A DNA stretch of 35,023 bases from Anaerolineae bacterium (GTDB taxonomy: Bacteria > Chloroflexota > Anaerolineae > Aggregatilineales > J027), in the NCBI GenBank assembly GCA_021463865.1, contig JAJTXY010000040.1:1-35023 (forward strand), read 5' to 3'. Of this stretch, positions 7,710 through 15,398 are shown in pieces (position 1 is the stretch's first letter; the number at the start of each line of letters is the position of its first letter). The notes beneath the pieces were generated by a model, which worked only from the letters and a program-made list of their open reading frames with translations, had not been told where the DNA came from and searched no databases. The position numbers were made by a program, and so were the translations under genes.

Positions 7710-8258
7710 CTAGACGGCGTTGCTGGCATGAACAGTAGCAACGACTTTGGTGCGGTCAGTCAAGGCAGCTTCAAGGCTGTCCATATCGAGTGTGCAATCT
7801 TCGGGGCGAATATCCACCCAGCGCACCACGAGGTCATAATCTTCGGCAATTCGTAGCCACGGGGCGATATTGGCGTCGTGATCCATCATTGTCAGCACGA
7901 TTTCATCGCCCGGCTGAAGGGTTTTGCCGATGGCCCGTGACAATGCAAATGACAGGGTAGTCATGTTGGGGCCAAATACGATTTCATGATAATCCGGGGC
8001 ATTCAGGAAATCGGCAGCAATCTGACGAGCAGCCTCGACCATCGCATCGTTGCGCTGGCTGGTAGCAAACGCCCCGCCCGAATTGGCGTTCATGGTGGTG
8101 TAGTAATGTCCAACGGCATCTATAACTCGCTGAGAGACCTGTGTGCCCGCCGGATTATCAAAGTGAACAGGCAGATCACCGCCATTGACGGGACGATTAA
8201 GGGCAGGAAATTGGGAACGCAGAGATTCAATAATTGGTGGGTTAAGTGGTAATGACAT
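7710..8258 (-). pseudogene. Truncated class V aminotransferase (cysteine-desulfurase-like)
   Basis: The intact 5' part encodes 182 residues from the ATG at 8258, which has AGGAA nine bases upstream. The segments HFDNPAGTQV, ANSGGAFATSQRND, FGPNMTTLSFALSRA and MMDHDANIAPWLRIA are characteristic of the cysteine-desulfurase-like subfamily of PLP-dependent class V aminotransferases, which is normally about 400 residues. The frame stops immediately after TVHASNAV, exactly where family members continue with a glycine-containing loop and later the PLP-binding lysine. Everything C-terminal, including that lysine, is missing and replaced by element sequence, so the product should be inactive. The sequence to the left is the plasmid-like module, so the break is best explained by its insertion or by a rearrangement. 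The 3' remnant is not in this window. Confidence 0.85.
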
Positions 8259-8408
8259 CCAGACTATTCCTATGGGTTGAACTTCACCAATAAGCAGTGA
8301 GTGATAAAGGTAGGGAGTAAAACACCTCTCAAATTCGAACTGGTTTTTGCGAGATGCGCGTAATAGTATCTTAGCTTGTTGGTTGATGCGAATGAGAAAA
8401 GAGTGTTT

Positions 8409-9803
8409 ATGAAACGCCAGATTCTTAAGATGGATTTGAAATTTTCCCAATGGACTTGGCTGATATTGTTGCTGACAGCCTCGTTGCTGCTGGGGGCATG
8501 TGGAGACGAAGAAGAACCCAGTGTCCAATCCGCGTCGAGTAATCGCCCCACTGCGACGACCTCCGACAGCGAAACCTCTGGCACAGGGAGCGCGGATTCA
8601 CCACTCGCCCAACTCCCTGAACCCGTAGATGGGCAGGTTAGCCTACCTGTGATTGACGGTATCTCAGGTGGTCTATTGTTTACACAGGGCTATTATGGGA
8701 CGGCGGGAACTCAGCTTTCAACCCTCTATTTTATGCGCTTTGGTGAAGCCGAACCGCATATGATTGCTGAAGGGGTTAATCCAACCACCGTTTCAGTTTC
8801 ACCGGATTACCAAAAGGTATTCTACTCCACCTCGGGGGTACGCAATCGGCGTGTATTTGTGGCTGATCTGACGACCCTTGAAGCAACGGATTTGGGCCGG
8901 ATGCAGGGCGTTGTCGCCAATATAGTCGGTTGGACACCCGATTCGGTACTTTATGCCGAGATTCAAATTCGTGGGGATGGCCCTGTTGCGGATTTCTTTC
9001 TCGCCAAACTAGATGGTTCTGGCGTAGTGGATGTGTCTCCTGAAGGTGCTATGAGTGGGGTATTGGCGGATGGCACACTGCTGTTGAATGCTGTGTCCGA
9101 AGATCAAACCACACTAACCTTGAACCGATATGATCCGGCAACTGAGACGAACACAGAGATTGGCACGGTTGCACTGGATAACGAAAATTTTGGGGCAACG
9201 ATCCTCGCCATTATCAACACCCTCCAAACGCAGGGACTTGCCCTGAGCGATACCTTTTTCACCAATGGTGCTGTCCGTTCGGGCGATGATATCCTGCTGA
9301 CTCAACTGGCGAGTCCGGCACCCGGCGGGGTGGCTTTGTGTGGATTGTGGGAGATAAGCAAGGTGGGTATTCCCGAAAGTACGCTGGTTTATAGCATCGA
9401 AGATGCAACTCTCTTAAGCCATCTCCGTGTCTTGCCGGATGAGTCGTTGCTGATGCTGCATTGGTGGCTGGAAGATTGCAATATCAATGAGCTACATAAT
9501 GAAATTCTACATGTCAGCGCCGATGGTCAATCATCCGTGAGTGTGGCTGAAATTGACCCCGGCACTGAGGTCAATTTGTCTTTCCTAGCAGGTTCGAGTG
9601 GTCAAAAATACGATGTGACCCCCGACGGACGCTATGTTTTATGGATCGGTGGTGGACTACGGGCAGGTTATTCGGCGGTCAACGTCACCGACTTGCAGGC
9701 CGATGCTACCGCGACCTTGATGCGGCAAACGCAGTCGGGTTCAGCCGATAGCTTTTTGGAAAACCAGATTTTTTCCAATGTGTTTTGGATCAAGACCGAC
9801 TAA
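8409..9803 (+). CDS. Lipoprotein with beta-propeller-like repeats
   Basis: I choose the ATG at 8409 (464 residues; AAAAGAG upstream) over the more distal 8376. A lipoprotein signal is clear: a basic start, a hydrophobic stretch WLILLLTASLLLGAC and the lipobox cysteine at residue 31, followed by a Ser/Thr-rich linker to about residue 75. The mature part has repeating strand patterns with phrases such as VSVSPDYQKVFYST, VVGWTPDSVLYA and DVTPDGRYVLWIGGG, reminiscent of TolB/WD40-like propeller blades. It would sit on the outer face of the cytoplasmic membrane. No enzymatic motif is visible. The gene diverges from the broken aminotransferase and is followed by a hairpin and the RidA-like gene. 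Function unknown. Confidence 0.75.
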   Translation: MKRQILKMDLKFSQWTWLILLLTASLLLGACGDEEEPSVQSASSNRPTATTSDSETSGTGSADSPLAQLPEPVDGQVSLPVIDGISGGLLFTQGYYGTAGTQLSTLYFMRFGEAEPHMIAEGVNPTTVSVSPDYQKVFYSTSGVRNRRVFVADLTTLEATDLGRMQGVVANIVGWTPDSVLYAEIQIRGDGPVADFFLAKLDGSGVVDVSPEGAMSGVLADGTLLLNAVSEDQTTLTLNRYDPATETNTEIGTVALDNENFGATILAIINTLQTQGLALSDTFFTNGAVRSGDDILLTQLASPAPGGVALCGLWEISKVGIPESTLVYSIEDATLLSHLRVLPDESLLMLHWWLEDCNINELHNEILHVSADGQSSVSVAEIDPGTEVNLSFLAGSSGQKYDVTPDGRYVLWIGGGLRAGYSAVNVTDLQADATATLMRQTQSGSADSFLENQIFSNVFWIKTD

Positions 9804-9823
9804 ATGGGTCGTCGGATGACCGT

Positions 9824-9851
9824 AACTGATTTGGCGTGTACCGAATCAGTT
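9824..9851 (+). terminator. Hairpin after the lipoprotein gene
   Basis: AACTGATT at 9824-9831 pairs perfectly with AATCAGTT at 9844-9851 across a 12-base loop, 20 bases after the stop codon. There is no following T-run, so it may be a weak or factor-dependent terminator, or an mRNA-stabilising hairpin. Confidence 0.35.
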
Positions 9852-9922
9852 GACGGCGGTTGCATATTCAATGATATGTTTAGAATGATCGTGTCTATCA
9901 TATGCTGTGAAAGGCAAATTTC

Positions 9923-10327
9923 ATGACGAACCATCAAAATGTGCGACTTTTCAATCCGCCGACCATTCACAAACCGACGGGCTATACGCACATCGCGGAG
10001 GTCAGCAGTGGTCGAATGGTGTTCATTTCAGGGCAAGTAGCGCTAGATGTGAATGGCAATATGGTCGGAGTAGGGGATTTTCGTGCACAGGCGGTACAGG
10101 TTTTTGAAAACCTCAAAGCCGCGCTAGAATCAGTTGGGGCAGATTTTTTACACGTTGTCAAATTTACCTACTATATTGTAGAAAAAAATGCCCTGCCGAT
10201 TGTGCGTGAGGTGCGGAATCAGTACATCAATGTGGATCTGCCGCCTGCCAGCACTGCTGTCTATGTGAGTGAACTGGCCCGCGCCGACTTTTTATTGGAG
10301 ATTGAGGCCATCGCCGTTATCCCTTAG
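9923..10327 (+). CDS. RidA/YjgF-YER057c-UK114 family protein lacking the catalytic Arg
   Basis: This 134-residue protein has the full Rid fold pattern: VSSGRMVFISGQVALDVNGNMVG near the N-terminus, the helix QAVQVFENLKAALESVGADFLHVVKFTYYI, and the C-terminal strand LLEIEAIAVIP. True RidA enzymes hydrolyse reactive enamines and imines such as 2-aminoacrylate and carry an essential arginine in a PAR-S motif. Here the corresponding place reads PPASTAVYVSEL, with serine replacing that arginine, so canonical deaminase activity is not expected and it belongs with the non-RidA Rid subgroups. AAAGG lies eight bases before the ATG. The DUF711 gene starts ten bases after its stop, which suggests a two-gene operon. 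Confidence 0.88.
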   Translation: MTNHQNVRLFNPPTIHKPTGYTHIAEVSSGRMVFISGQVALDVNGNMVGVGDFRAQAVQVFENLKAALESVGADFLHVVKFTYYIVEKNALPIVREVRNQYINVDLPPASTAVYVSELARADFLLEIEAIAVIP

Positions 10328-10336
10328 TTGAGGAAT

Positions 10337-11584
10337 ATGCCCAAAATTCGTTCCATCACGACCTTTGTTGACCTGACTCCCGACGTGGCTGAAGACACCA
10401 TCACCCGTATGGGAGCTTTTCTTGAGGATGCCAGCCAAGCCTTTGCCAAAACAGGCTATCAAGTCCAGACCCGTCGTATGGCAACCCAGCCCTTCTCGGC
10501 GGGACTCGCCCCCGATGGCCCGGAAAGCCTGCCTCAATTGGCAGCCGATTTTTTTGCCCTCTGCCAGAATCAAAATATCAATTATCTGTCGCTTGGGCCA
10601 GTCCGCTTGCAAGATGACCCGCGCTACATCGAGGTCATTGGGGAGGTTTTTCGGCGCACACCGGGAGTATTTGCGACTGTCTCAATTGCCGAGCCAGAGC
10701 AGGGGATTTCACTGCTGCGTCTGTGGCAAACAGCGGTTCTGATTGACCGCGTAAGCCGGATTACACCGGATGGCATGACCAATTTATATCTCGCCGCCCT
10801 TGCCAATTGTCCGCCGGGGTCGCCCTTTTTCCCTGTCGCCTATCACGCGGGTGGGCCAGCCCAATTTGCCCTTGCCATCCAAGCTGCTGACCTTGCGGTC
10901 TGGGCTTTTTCCGAAACACCCACCCCGAACATCGCTAGAGAACGCCTCATTGGGGCGATTCAATCCACAGTAGATACGCTCATTCCGGTTGCAGAGGCCC
11001 TTGCCCAAGAACACAGCATTGCATTTGGCGGCTTCGATTTTTCACTGGCTCCCTATCCGGTAGACGCGGAAAGTCTGGGCGGTGCATTAGAGTCGTTGGG
11101 GCCGTCATTTGGTGGGGCGGGTTTGGTGGCATCAGCGGCGCTGGTGATGAACGCAGTTGAATCTGCCGAATTTCCGCGTGCCGGTTTTTGTGGTTTGATG
11201 CTGCCTATTTTAGAAGATAGCGTGTTAGCAGCACGAGCCGCCGAGGGACGCTTAACGGTTAATGATTTGTTGCTGTTGAGTGCCGTGTGTGGTACGGGCT
11301 TGGATTGTATTCCACTGCCGGGGGAGGTAGGGATTGCTGCGTTGCATGATATTTTGTTGGATGTGGCAGCACTGGCCTTGCGTTTGGATAAACCCCTGAC
11401 GGCTCGCTTGATGCCGTTTCCAGCAAAAAAGGCCGGTGATTTGCTGGAATTTGAATTTGAGTTTTTTGCCGGTTCGCGGGTCTTGGCTGGCCCGATTTCT
11501 TCCACCCGACCCAACAGCACCTTTGGGCAAACTGGGCCATCACCGGAGGACTTCTTCCATATTCGGCCACGCCCTAGAGGATAG
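10337..11584 (+). CDS. DUF711 (UPF0210) family protein
   Basis: This 415-residue protein begins KIRSITTFVDL, the usual opening of DUF711/UPF0210 proteins, which also keep the internal signatures FPVAYHAGGPAQFALAIQAAD, FDFSLAPYP and the C-terminal AVCGTGLDCIPLPGEV. The biochemical function of the family is not established; the conserved CGTGLD(C) segment suggests an active site. I choose the ATG at 10337, preceded by TTGAGGAAT, rather than the TTG at 10328. It is tightly linked to the Rid protein upstream, and the pairing suggests a shared role in small-metabolite damage control or catabolism. That shared role is inference. No membrane segment is evident. Confidence 0.85.
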   Translation: MPKIRSITTFVDLTPDVAEDTITRMGAFLEDASQAFAKTGYQVQTRRMATQPFSAGLAPDGPESLPQLAADFFALCQNQNINYLSLGPVRLQDDPRYIEVIGEVFRRTPGVFATVSIAEPEQGISLLRLWQTAVLIDRVSRITPDGMTNLYLAALANCPPGSPFFPVAYHAGGPAQFALAIQAADLAVWAFSETPTPNIARERLIGAIQSTVDTLIPVAEALAQEHSIAFGGFDFSLAPYPVDAESLGGALESLGPSFGGAGLVASAALVMNAVESAEFPRAGFCGLMLPILEDSVLAARAAEGRLTVNDLLLLSAVCGTGLDCIPLPGEVGIAALHDILLDVAALALRLDKPLTARLMPFPAKKAGDLLEFEFEFFAGSRVLAGPISSTRPNSTFGQTGPSPEDFFHIRPRPRG

Positions 11585-11662
11585 CCCCAACTTTTTGCTT
11601 TTCATAATGCCTAAGCGTATGCTTAATGGGATTGTGATTGGACGCATGAAAAGGCGGAAAAG

Positions 11663-13030
11663 ATGACCCATTCGACAAACGGAGATAAACCGCAAACCAG
11701 TTTTGGCAAGTCCCCTGCTGATAAACTGCTGTTGATGCTGGCGTTTTTAGCCTTTCCGATTGCGTTGGCAGCGATGATTATTGCGACACGGGCCGATGAT
11801 GGTAATGTTTATGAACGTGGGTCGTTGGAAAGCACGGAGGCGGCTGATCTGGCAGCACGTGCTTTGCATGAGGCCGAAAAAAATAATGACAGCGTGGGCA
11901 CGATTCTAAGTTTCTTGGAAGGTGGCTCGGTGTTGTTGGGCCTAATTATCGCGGCCTCGGCTTCGTTTTTGGTGGTCAACCTGCGCGATATTCGTGGCGA
12001 TTTGGAAAAACAAGCCAAAGCCAGTGAACATAAGGTGGAACTCACTCGTCAGCGTGCCGAAGCCGAAGTGGAACGGTTGGGGCGAGAGTTAGAGGCCGCT
12101 GTTCAAAAAACCAATCAACAAATCGAAGAATTGACTGAAACAACCCGTCACCGGATTGGTGAATTGACAACACTCATTACCGATCAGCTTGAGGCCACAC
12201 GGCATAAAGCCGAAAACTCGTTCAGGGTTTTGTCACTGCAACTGTTGGCGGAACAGCAAGTACGGGCACGCAACTATGAATCGGCTATTCAAAGCCTCCA
12301 AGAAGCCTTTGAACTCGATTCTGATAATCAGACGACCAATTATCTGTTGGGATACTTGTATACGGCGCGGCGCAAATTTGAACTGGCCCTGCAACACCTG
12401 ACCCGTGCTCTCCAAGTCAACCCCAATTTCGCTCCGGCACTGGCGGCAATGGGACTAGCGCAGCGGCGTATCGGCGACCAAGAAACTGACCCGAATATCC
12501 GCAACCGCTATTGGGCCGAAGCTGAAGTGAATTTGTTAAGGGCACTTGAGATTGACAAGAAAATGATTGATGCCGATGGCGAAAGTTATTTTGGCACGCT
12601 GGGTGGGTTATATCGCCGCCAAAATCGCAATGATGACGCGCTACGGGCCTATGAACACGCCGTCGAAGCAACCCCTACGTCGTCGTATCCTGTTGGCAAT
12701 TTGGCTCTGCTGTATAAGATTACAGGCAAGGAACAAGAGGCCATTGAGATGTTTAAACGGGCCAAAGAAATTGCGGAGGCCATTTTGGATGACCAGCCAA
12801 GCGATTATTGGAAACGGCTCGATTTGGCGCAAACCCTTTTGGTCTTAGGTCATCATGAAGCAGCTTTGCGAAATTATCAGGATGTGATTGACCGCCAACC
12901 GCCTGTCACGGCGCTCAAGAGTGGCGTCAGCGCCTTAGAGACTTTAGCAACCTCGCCCAATCCCATTCCGCATATCCAAGACGCGATTAAATTGCTACAA
13001 GCTGAGATTACCCGCCGGGATGCTGAATAA
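11663..13030 (+). CDS. Membrane-anchored coiled-coil TPR protein
   Basis: The 455-residue product has two predicted transmembrane helices (about 21-42 and 84-106). These are followed by a charged heptad-rich coiled coil at about 108-185 (EKQAKASEHKVELTRQRAE onward) and then tetratricopeptide repeats from about residue 197 to 420. Typical TPR phrases are NYESAIQSLQEAFELDSDN, KFELALQHLTRALQVNPNF and DALRAYEHAVEATPTSSYP. Both termini would lie on the same side of the membrane, probably cytoplasmic, with the TPR tail scaffolding partner proteins. The ATG follows GGCGGAAAAG. No enzymatic domain is seen and no partner can be deduced from the flanks. A clear intrinsic terminator follows. Confidence 0.82.
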   Translation: MTHSTNGDKPQTSFGKSPADKLLLMLAFLAFPIALAAMIIATRADDGNVYERGSLESTEAADLAARALHEAEKNNDSVGTILSFLEGGSVLLGLIIAASASFLVVNLRDIRGDLEKQAKASEHKVELTRQRAEAEVERLGRELEAAVQKTNQQIEELTETTRHRIGELTTLITDQLEATRHKAENSFRVLSLQLLAEQQVRARNYESAIQSLQEAFELDSDNQTTNYLLGYLYTARRKFELALQHLTRALQVNPNFAPALAAMGLAQRRIGDQETDPNIRNRYWAEAEVNLLRALEIDKKMIDADGESYFGTLGGLYRRQNRNDDALRAYEHAVEATPTSSYPVGNLALLYKITGKEQEAIEMFKRAKEIAEAILDDQPSDYWKRLDLAQTLLVLGHHEAALRNYQDVIDRQPPVTALKSGVSALETLATSPNPIPHIQDAIKLLQAEITRRDAE

Positions 13031-13044
13031 GCCAAAAATACATG

Positions 13045-13071
13045 GGGCAGGCGACGAAACCTGCCCTTTTT
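13045..13071 (+). terminator. Intrinsic terminator of the TPR gene
   Basis: GGGCAGG (13045-13051) pairs with CCTGCCC (13060-13066) around an eight-base loop and is followed at once by TTTTT. It lies 15 bases after the TPR stop codon and separates it from the convergent gene on the other strand. Confidence 0.85.
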
Positions 13072-13082
13072 GATGGTTGGTG

Positions 13083-14063
13083 CTATTCAGGGGCGGCAAC
13101 AGGTTCGATGGCTTCGTTGACTTGGCTAAGTTCCGAAGTTTGGCTAAAGACAAAACTAAGATTGAGGGTTGCTCCAGCGAGACTGCTTGATAGGACTGAA
13201 GCGTCGAGGTCTACGAGTTCGCCTTCAAACGACAGGGCATAGGCCAGTGGATTGTCTTCGGCGTCCAAAATAATAGTGGCTTCAACCGATTGACCTTCAA
13301 AAGCATTGAACAAACCCTGTGCGGCAGAGTTGGAATCCCCACCAAACGCATCGGGGGCCTCGCTAATGAGATCAACAAAATCAATGGTCAGTGTGAAGAC
13401 ATTAACGGTTGAGCCATCGTCTAGAGTGGTTTCTTCAACCGTAACATCCTGAACGATCTTTTCTAAAAGTTCAAGGTCTTTCAAGGGGCTATCGTTGGCA
13501 GGATCGGCTTCAATCGCTCCAACGCGCTCAAGAATACGGTCTAACCCAATGTCGTCAAAAATTTCGTAGGTGGTGACATCCTCTACTTCGACCCACCCTT
13601 CCGGCAATGCAAGCCCAGAAACATCACCATCCACTGGGGTTATATTGACGTACAGAACGCCATCCACATACCGCGCCTCGGCATCAACTGTATAGGAGGC
13701 AATTGTACCGCCCTCTTGGTTTGTTTCAGAGGTATAGGTGGCAACTACCAGTGCATTTGGGTCGTCACCAAGCACGTAGGTTGTGGTTTTGTCCAACTGC
13801 TGGCTTTGCACAATTTCTTGGGTAAAACCCGCCAATGCGACACTGCCATTGAGGGCTAGAGTAGAGCTTTCGGTGTTGACATAGCTGGTGTAATCATCCA
13901 CCATGTTGATTGCATTAACGATACGCTCCAAGAGGGCCAACTGCTCTTCCGAGAGACCACCTTGAGCCTTAACGGGGGCTACTGTGGGGTGAATGGAGGT
14001 GGCGGCGATAGCAACCAACAAAATAATTAGAAAAGCCAATTTTGTCGGCAAGCGAAATTTCAT
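13083..14063 (-). CDS. Secreted protein, unrecognised (LppX/LolA-like pattern)
   Basis: I choose the ATG at 14063, because GGAGAA lies seven bases upstream; the ATG at 14081 lacks this. The 326-residue product opens with a signal peptide (MKFRLPTKLAFLIILLVAIA) and a likely cleavage after PVKA. The mature chain is acidic, rich in beta-strand-type sequence and has no lipobox and few cysteines. The layout (a helix about NAINMVDDYTSYVN, then many strands, ending with ALSFEGELVDLDAS and NLSFVFSQTSE) resembles LppX/LprG/LolA-like hydrophobic-pocket proteins. That resemblance is impressionistic and gives no substrate. It is transcribed alone, with a terminator of the neighbouring gene just upstream. 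Confidence 0.75.
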   Translation of the reverse strand: MKFRLPTKLAFLIILLVAIAATSIHPTVAPVKAQGGLSEEQLALLERIVNAINMVDDYTSYVNTESSTLALNGSVALAGFTQEIVQSQQLDKTTTYVLGDDPNALVVATYTSETNQEGGTIASYTVDAEARYVDGVLYVNITPVDGDVSGLALPEGWVEVEDVTTYEIFDDIGLDRILERVGAIEADPANDSPLKDLELLEKIVQDVTVEETTLDDGSTVNVFTLTIDFVDLISEAPDAFGGDSNSAAQGLFNAFEGQSVEATIILDAEDNPLAYALSFEGELVDLDASVLSSSLAGATLNLSFVFSQTSELSQVNEAIEPVAAPE

Positions 14064-14144
14064 TAGGGCGTTCTCCTTCAAGTTCTTTGAAATGAATCAA
14101 GTAAGGTCATTGTATCATAATCTGCGCTTGGACATGACCTAAAC

Positions 14145-14175
14145 AAAAAGGCGGATAGAGGCTATCCACCCTTTT
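14145..14175 (-). terminator. Intrinsic terminator of the sulfurtransferase gene
   Basis: On the minus strand the stem formed by GGTGGATAG and CTATCCGCC, with a short CCT loop, is followed by TTTTTGTTT. It lies about 35-60 bases past the stop of the sulfurtransferase gene (14208) and also shields the secreted-protein gene downstream. Confidence 0.8.
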
Positions 14176-14207
14176 GAATACAAGTTGATTTTAGATGAGG
14201 GATTAAA

Positions 14208-15056
14208 CTAGGCTTCAGCGCCCTTCTTGATAGGATTACCGATCAGATTGCCCCATTCCGTCCATGAGCCGTCATAATTTCGTACATTCTCATAGCCCAG
14301 AATGTATTTCAACGCGACCCATGTGTGCGAGGAGCGTTCCCCAATGCGGCAGTAGGTCACGATTTCGTTGTTGCTGCCCGTAATCCCCCGACCACCATAG
14401 AGGACTTCCAATTCTTCACGACTCTTGAAAGTGCCATCTTCGGCGACGGCCTGTGCCCAAGGAATATTGGCCGCCCCGGGGATATGACCTGCACGTTGGG
14501 CGGTTTCACTCATGCCGGGAGGGGCGATCACATCGCCGACATATTCCGCAACTGAGCGCACATCCACTAAACCAAATCCGCTAGGGCCAATCTTGTCCAA
14601 ACGGGTTTTGATGTAGTCACGGTCAGCGCGATATTCCGCGTTCACTTTGCTTACCACATAATTGGTGGCAGGATAGTTGGGGACATCCGTTACCAATTCG
14701 CGCCCTTCATCTACCCACTTCTTGCGTCCGCCATTGATGAGACTGACGTTTTCATGCCCATAATATTTGAACAGCCAGAAGGCGTAGGCGGCAAACCAAT
14801 TGTTATTGTCACCATAGAGAACAACTTGCGTATTGGGGCCAACACCTGCCTTGCTTAACAACGCCCCAAAATCTTCTTGACTGATGATGTCGCGGCGCAC
14901 TTGGTCTTGCAGTTGGGTTTGCCAATTAAAGGCTACTGCACCGCGTAGATGCCCTTGTTCATATTGAGTGGTATCCACATCCACTTCAACAAAGCGGATA
15001 TTGGGATTACCCAGATTTTCAGCGGCCCATTGCGTAGTGACAATTGCTTCGGTCAT
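14208..15056 (-). CDS. Thiosulfate sulfurtransferase (two-domain rhodanese)
   Basis: The 282-residue product from the ATG at 15056 has two rhodanese domains in tandem. The first (about 1-130) ends with NGGRKKWVDEGR and lacks a catalytic cysteine. The second (about 145-275) carries the active-site loop CRIGERS with Cys236, followed by NVRNYDGSWTEWGN. A CRxGxR-type loop is typical of thiosulfate sulfurtransferases; 3-mercaptopyruvate enzymes usually have CGxGVT. It would transfer sulfane sulfur from thiosulfate to cyanide or cellular thiols in the cytoplasm. AAGGAG lies about ten bases upstream; the longer frame to 15182 has no such signal. It is monocistronic, with terminators on both sides. 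The overall pattern is close to the CysA2-like actinobacterial proteins. Confidence 0.93.
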   Translation of the reverse strand: MTEAIVTTQWAAENLGNPNIRFVEVDVDTTQYEQGHLRGAVAFNWQTQLQDQVRRDIISQEDFGALLSKAGVGPNTQVVLYGDNNNWFAAYAFWLFKYYGHENVSLINGGRKKWVDEGRELVTDVPNYPATNYVVSKVNAEYRADRDYIKTRLDKIGPSGFGLVDVRSVAEYVGDVIAPPGMSETAQRAGHIPGAANIPWAQAVAEDGTFKSREELEVLYGGRGITGSNNEIVTYCRIGERSSHTWVALKYILGYENVRNYDGSWTEWGNLIGNPIKKGAEA

Positions 15057-15182
15057 GAGATTTTTGCTCCTTAGAGATATTTCGATGTTTGGTTTTGGGT
15101 ACAGCTTTGGCCTAAATGTTTGGGTACTACAGCGTTTTTCCTGAATTTCGTTTCCTCCCCTTAAAACTGATTTCACAAGCAA

Positions 15183-15208
15183 AAAGCCGACTCAGGCGGG
15201 TCGGCTTT
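15183..15208 (-). terminator. Intrinsic terminator downstream of the large histidine kinase
   Basis: AAAGCCGA (15183-15190) and TCGGCTTT (15201-15208) form a perfect eight-pair stem with a ten-base loop. On the minus strand it continues into a T-run (GGCTTTTTG). It lies about 190 bases after the kinase stop, on the kinase strand. The intervening 15209-15398 shows no gene. Confidence 0.7.
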
Positions 15209-15398
15209 CAGTAAATTTCTCGGCAAAAAATGATGAAGTTACTGCCCTAGACGCCTGTCAACGCAAAAATAACCGCACATACAACACATGCAGGCCATCA
15301 TTTGGGAAGTAGTTGAGTTTAAATTCACCATAGTGGCGTTAAAATACCATGCCCTATGCAAAATTACAAATATTATTTTTGGGAAAATCACCAAAGGG

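Noticed and set aside
7547-7741. 64-codon minus-strand gene at the element junction
   Set aside because: It crosses from aminotransferase sequence (in the wrong frame) into element sequence, so it cannot predate the junction, and it shows no family pattern.
11053-11520. 155-codon minus-strand frame inside the DUF711 gene
   Set aside because: Ala/Ser/Asn-rich antisense frame with no start signal; DUF711 is clearly the real gene.
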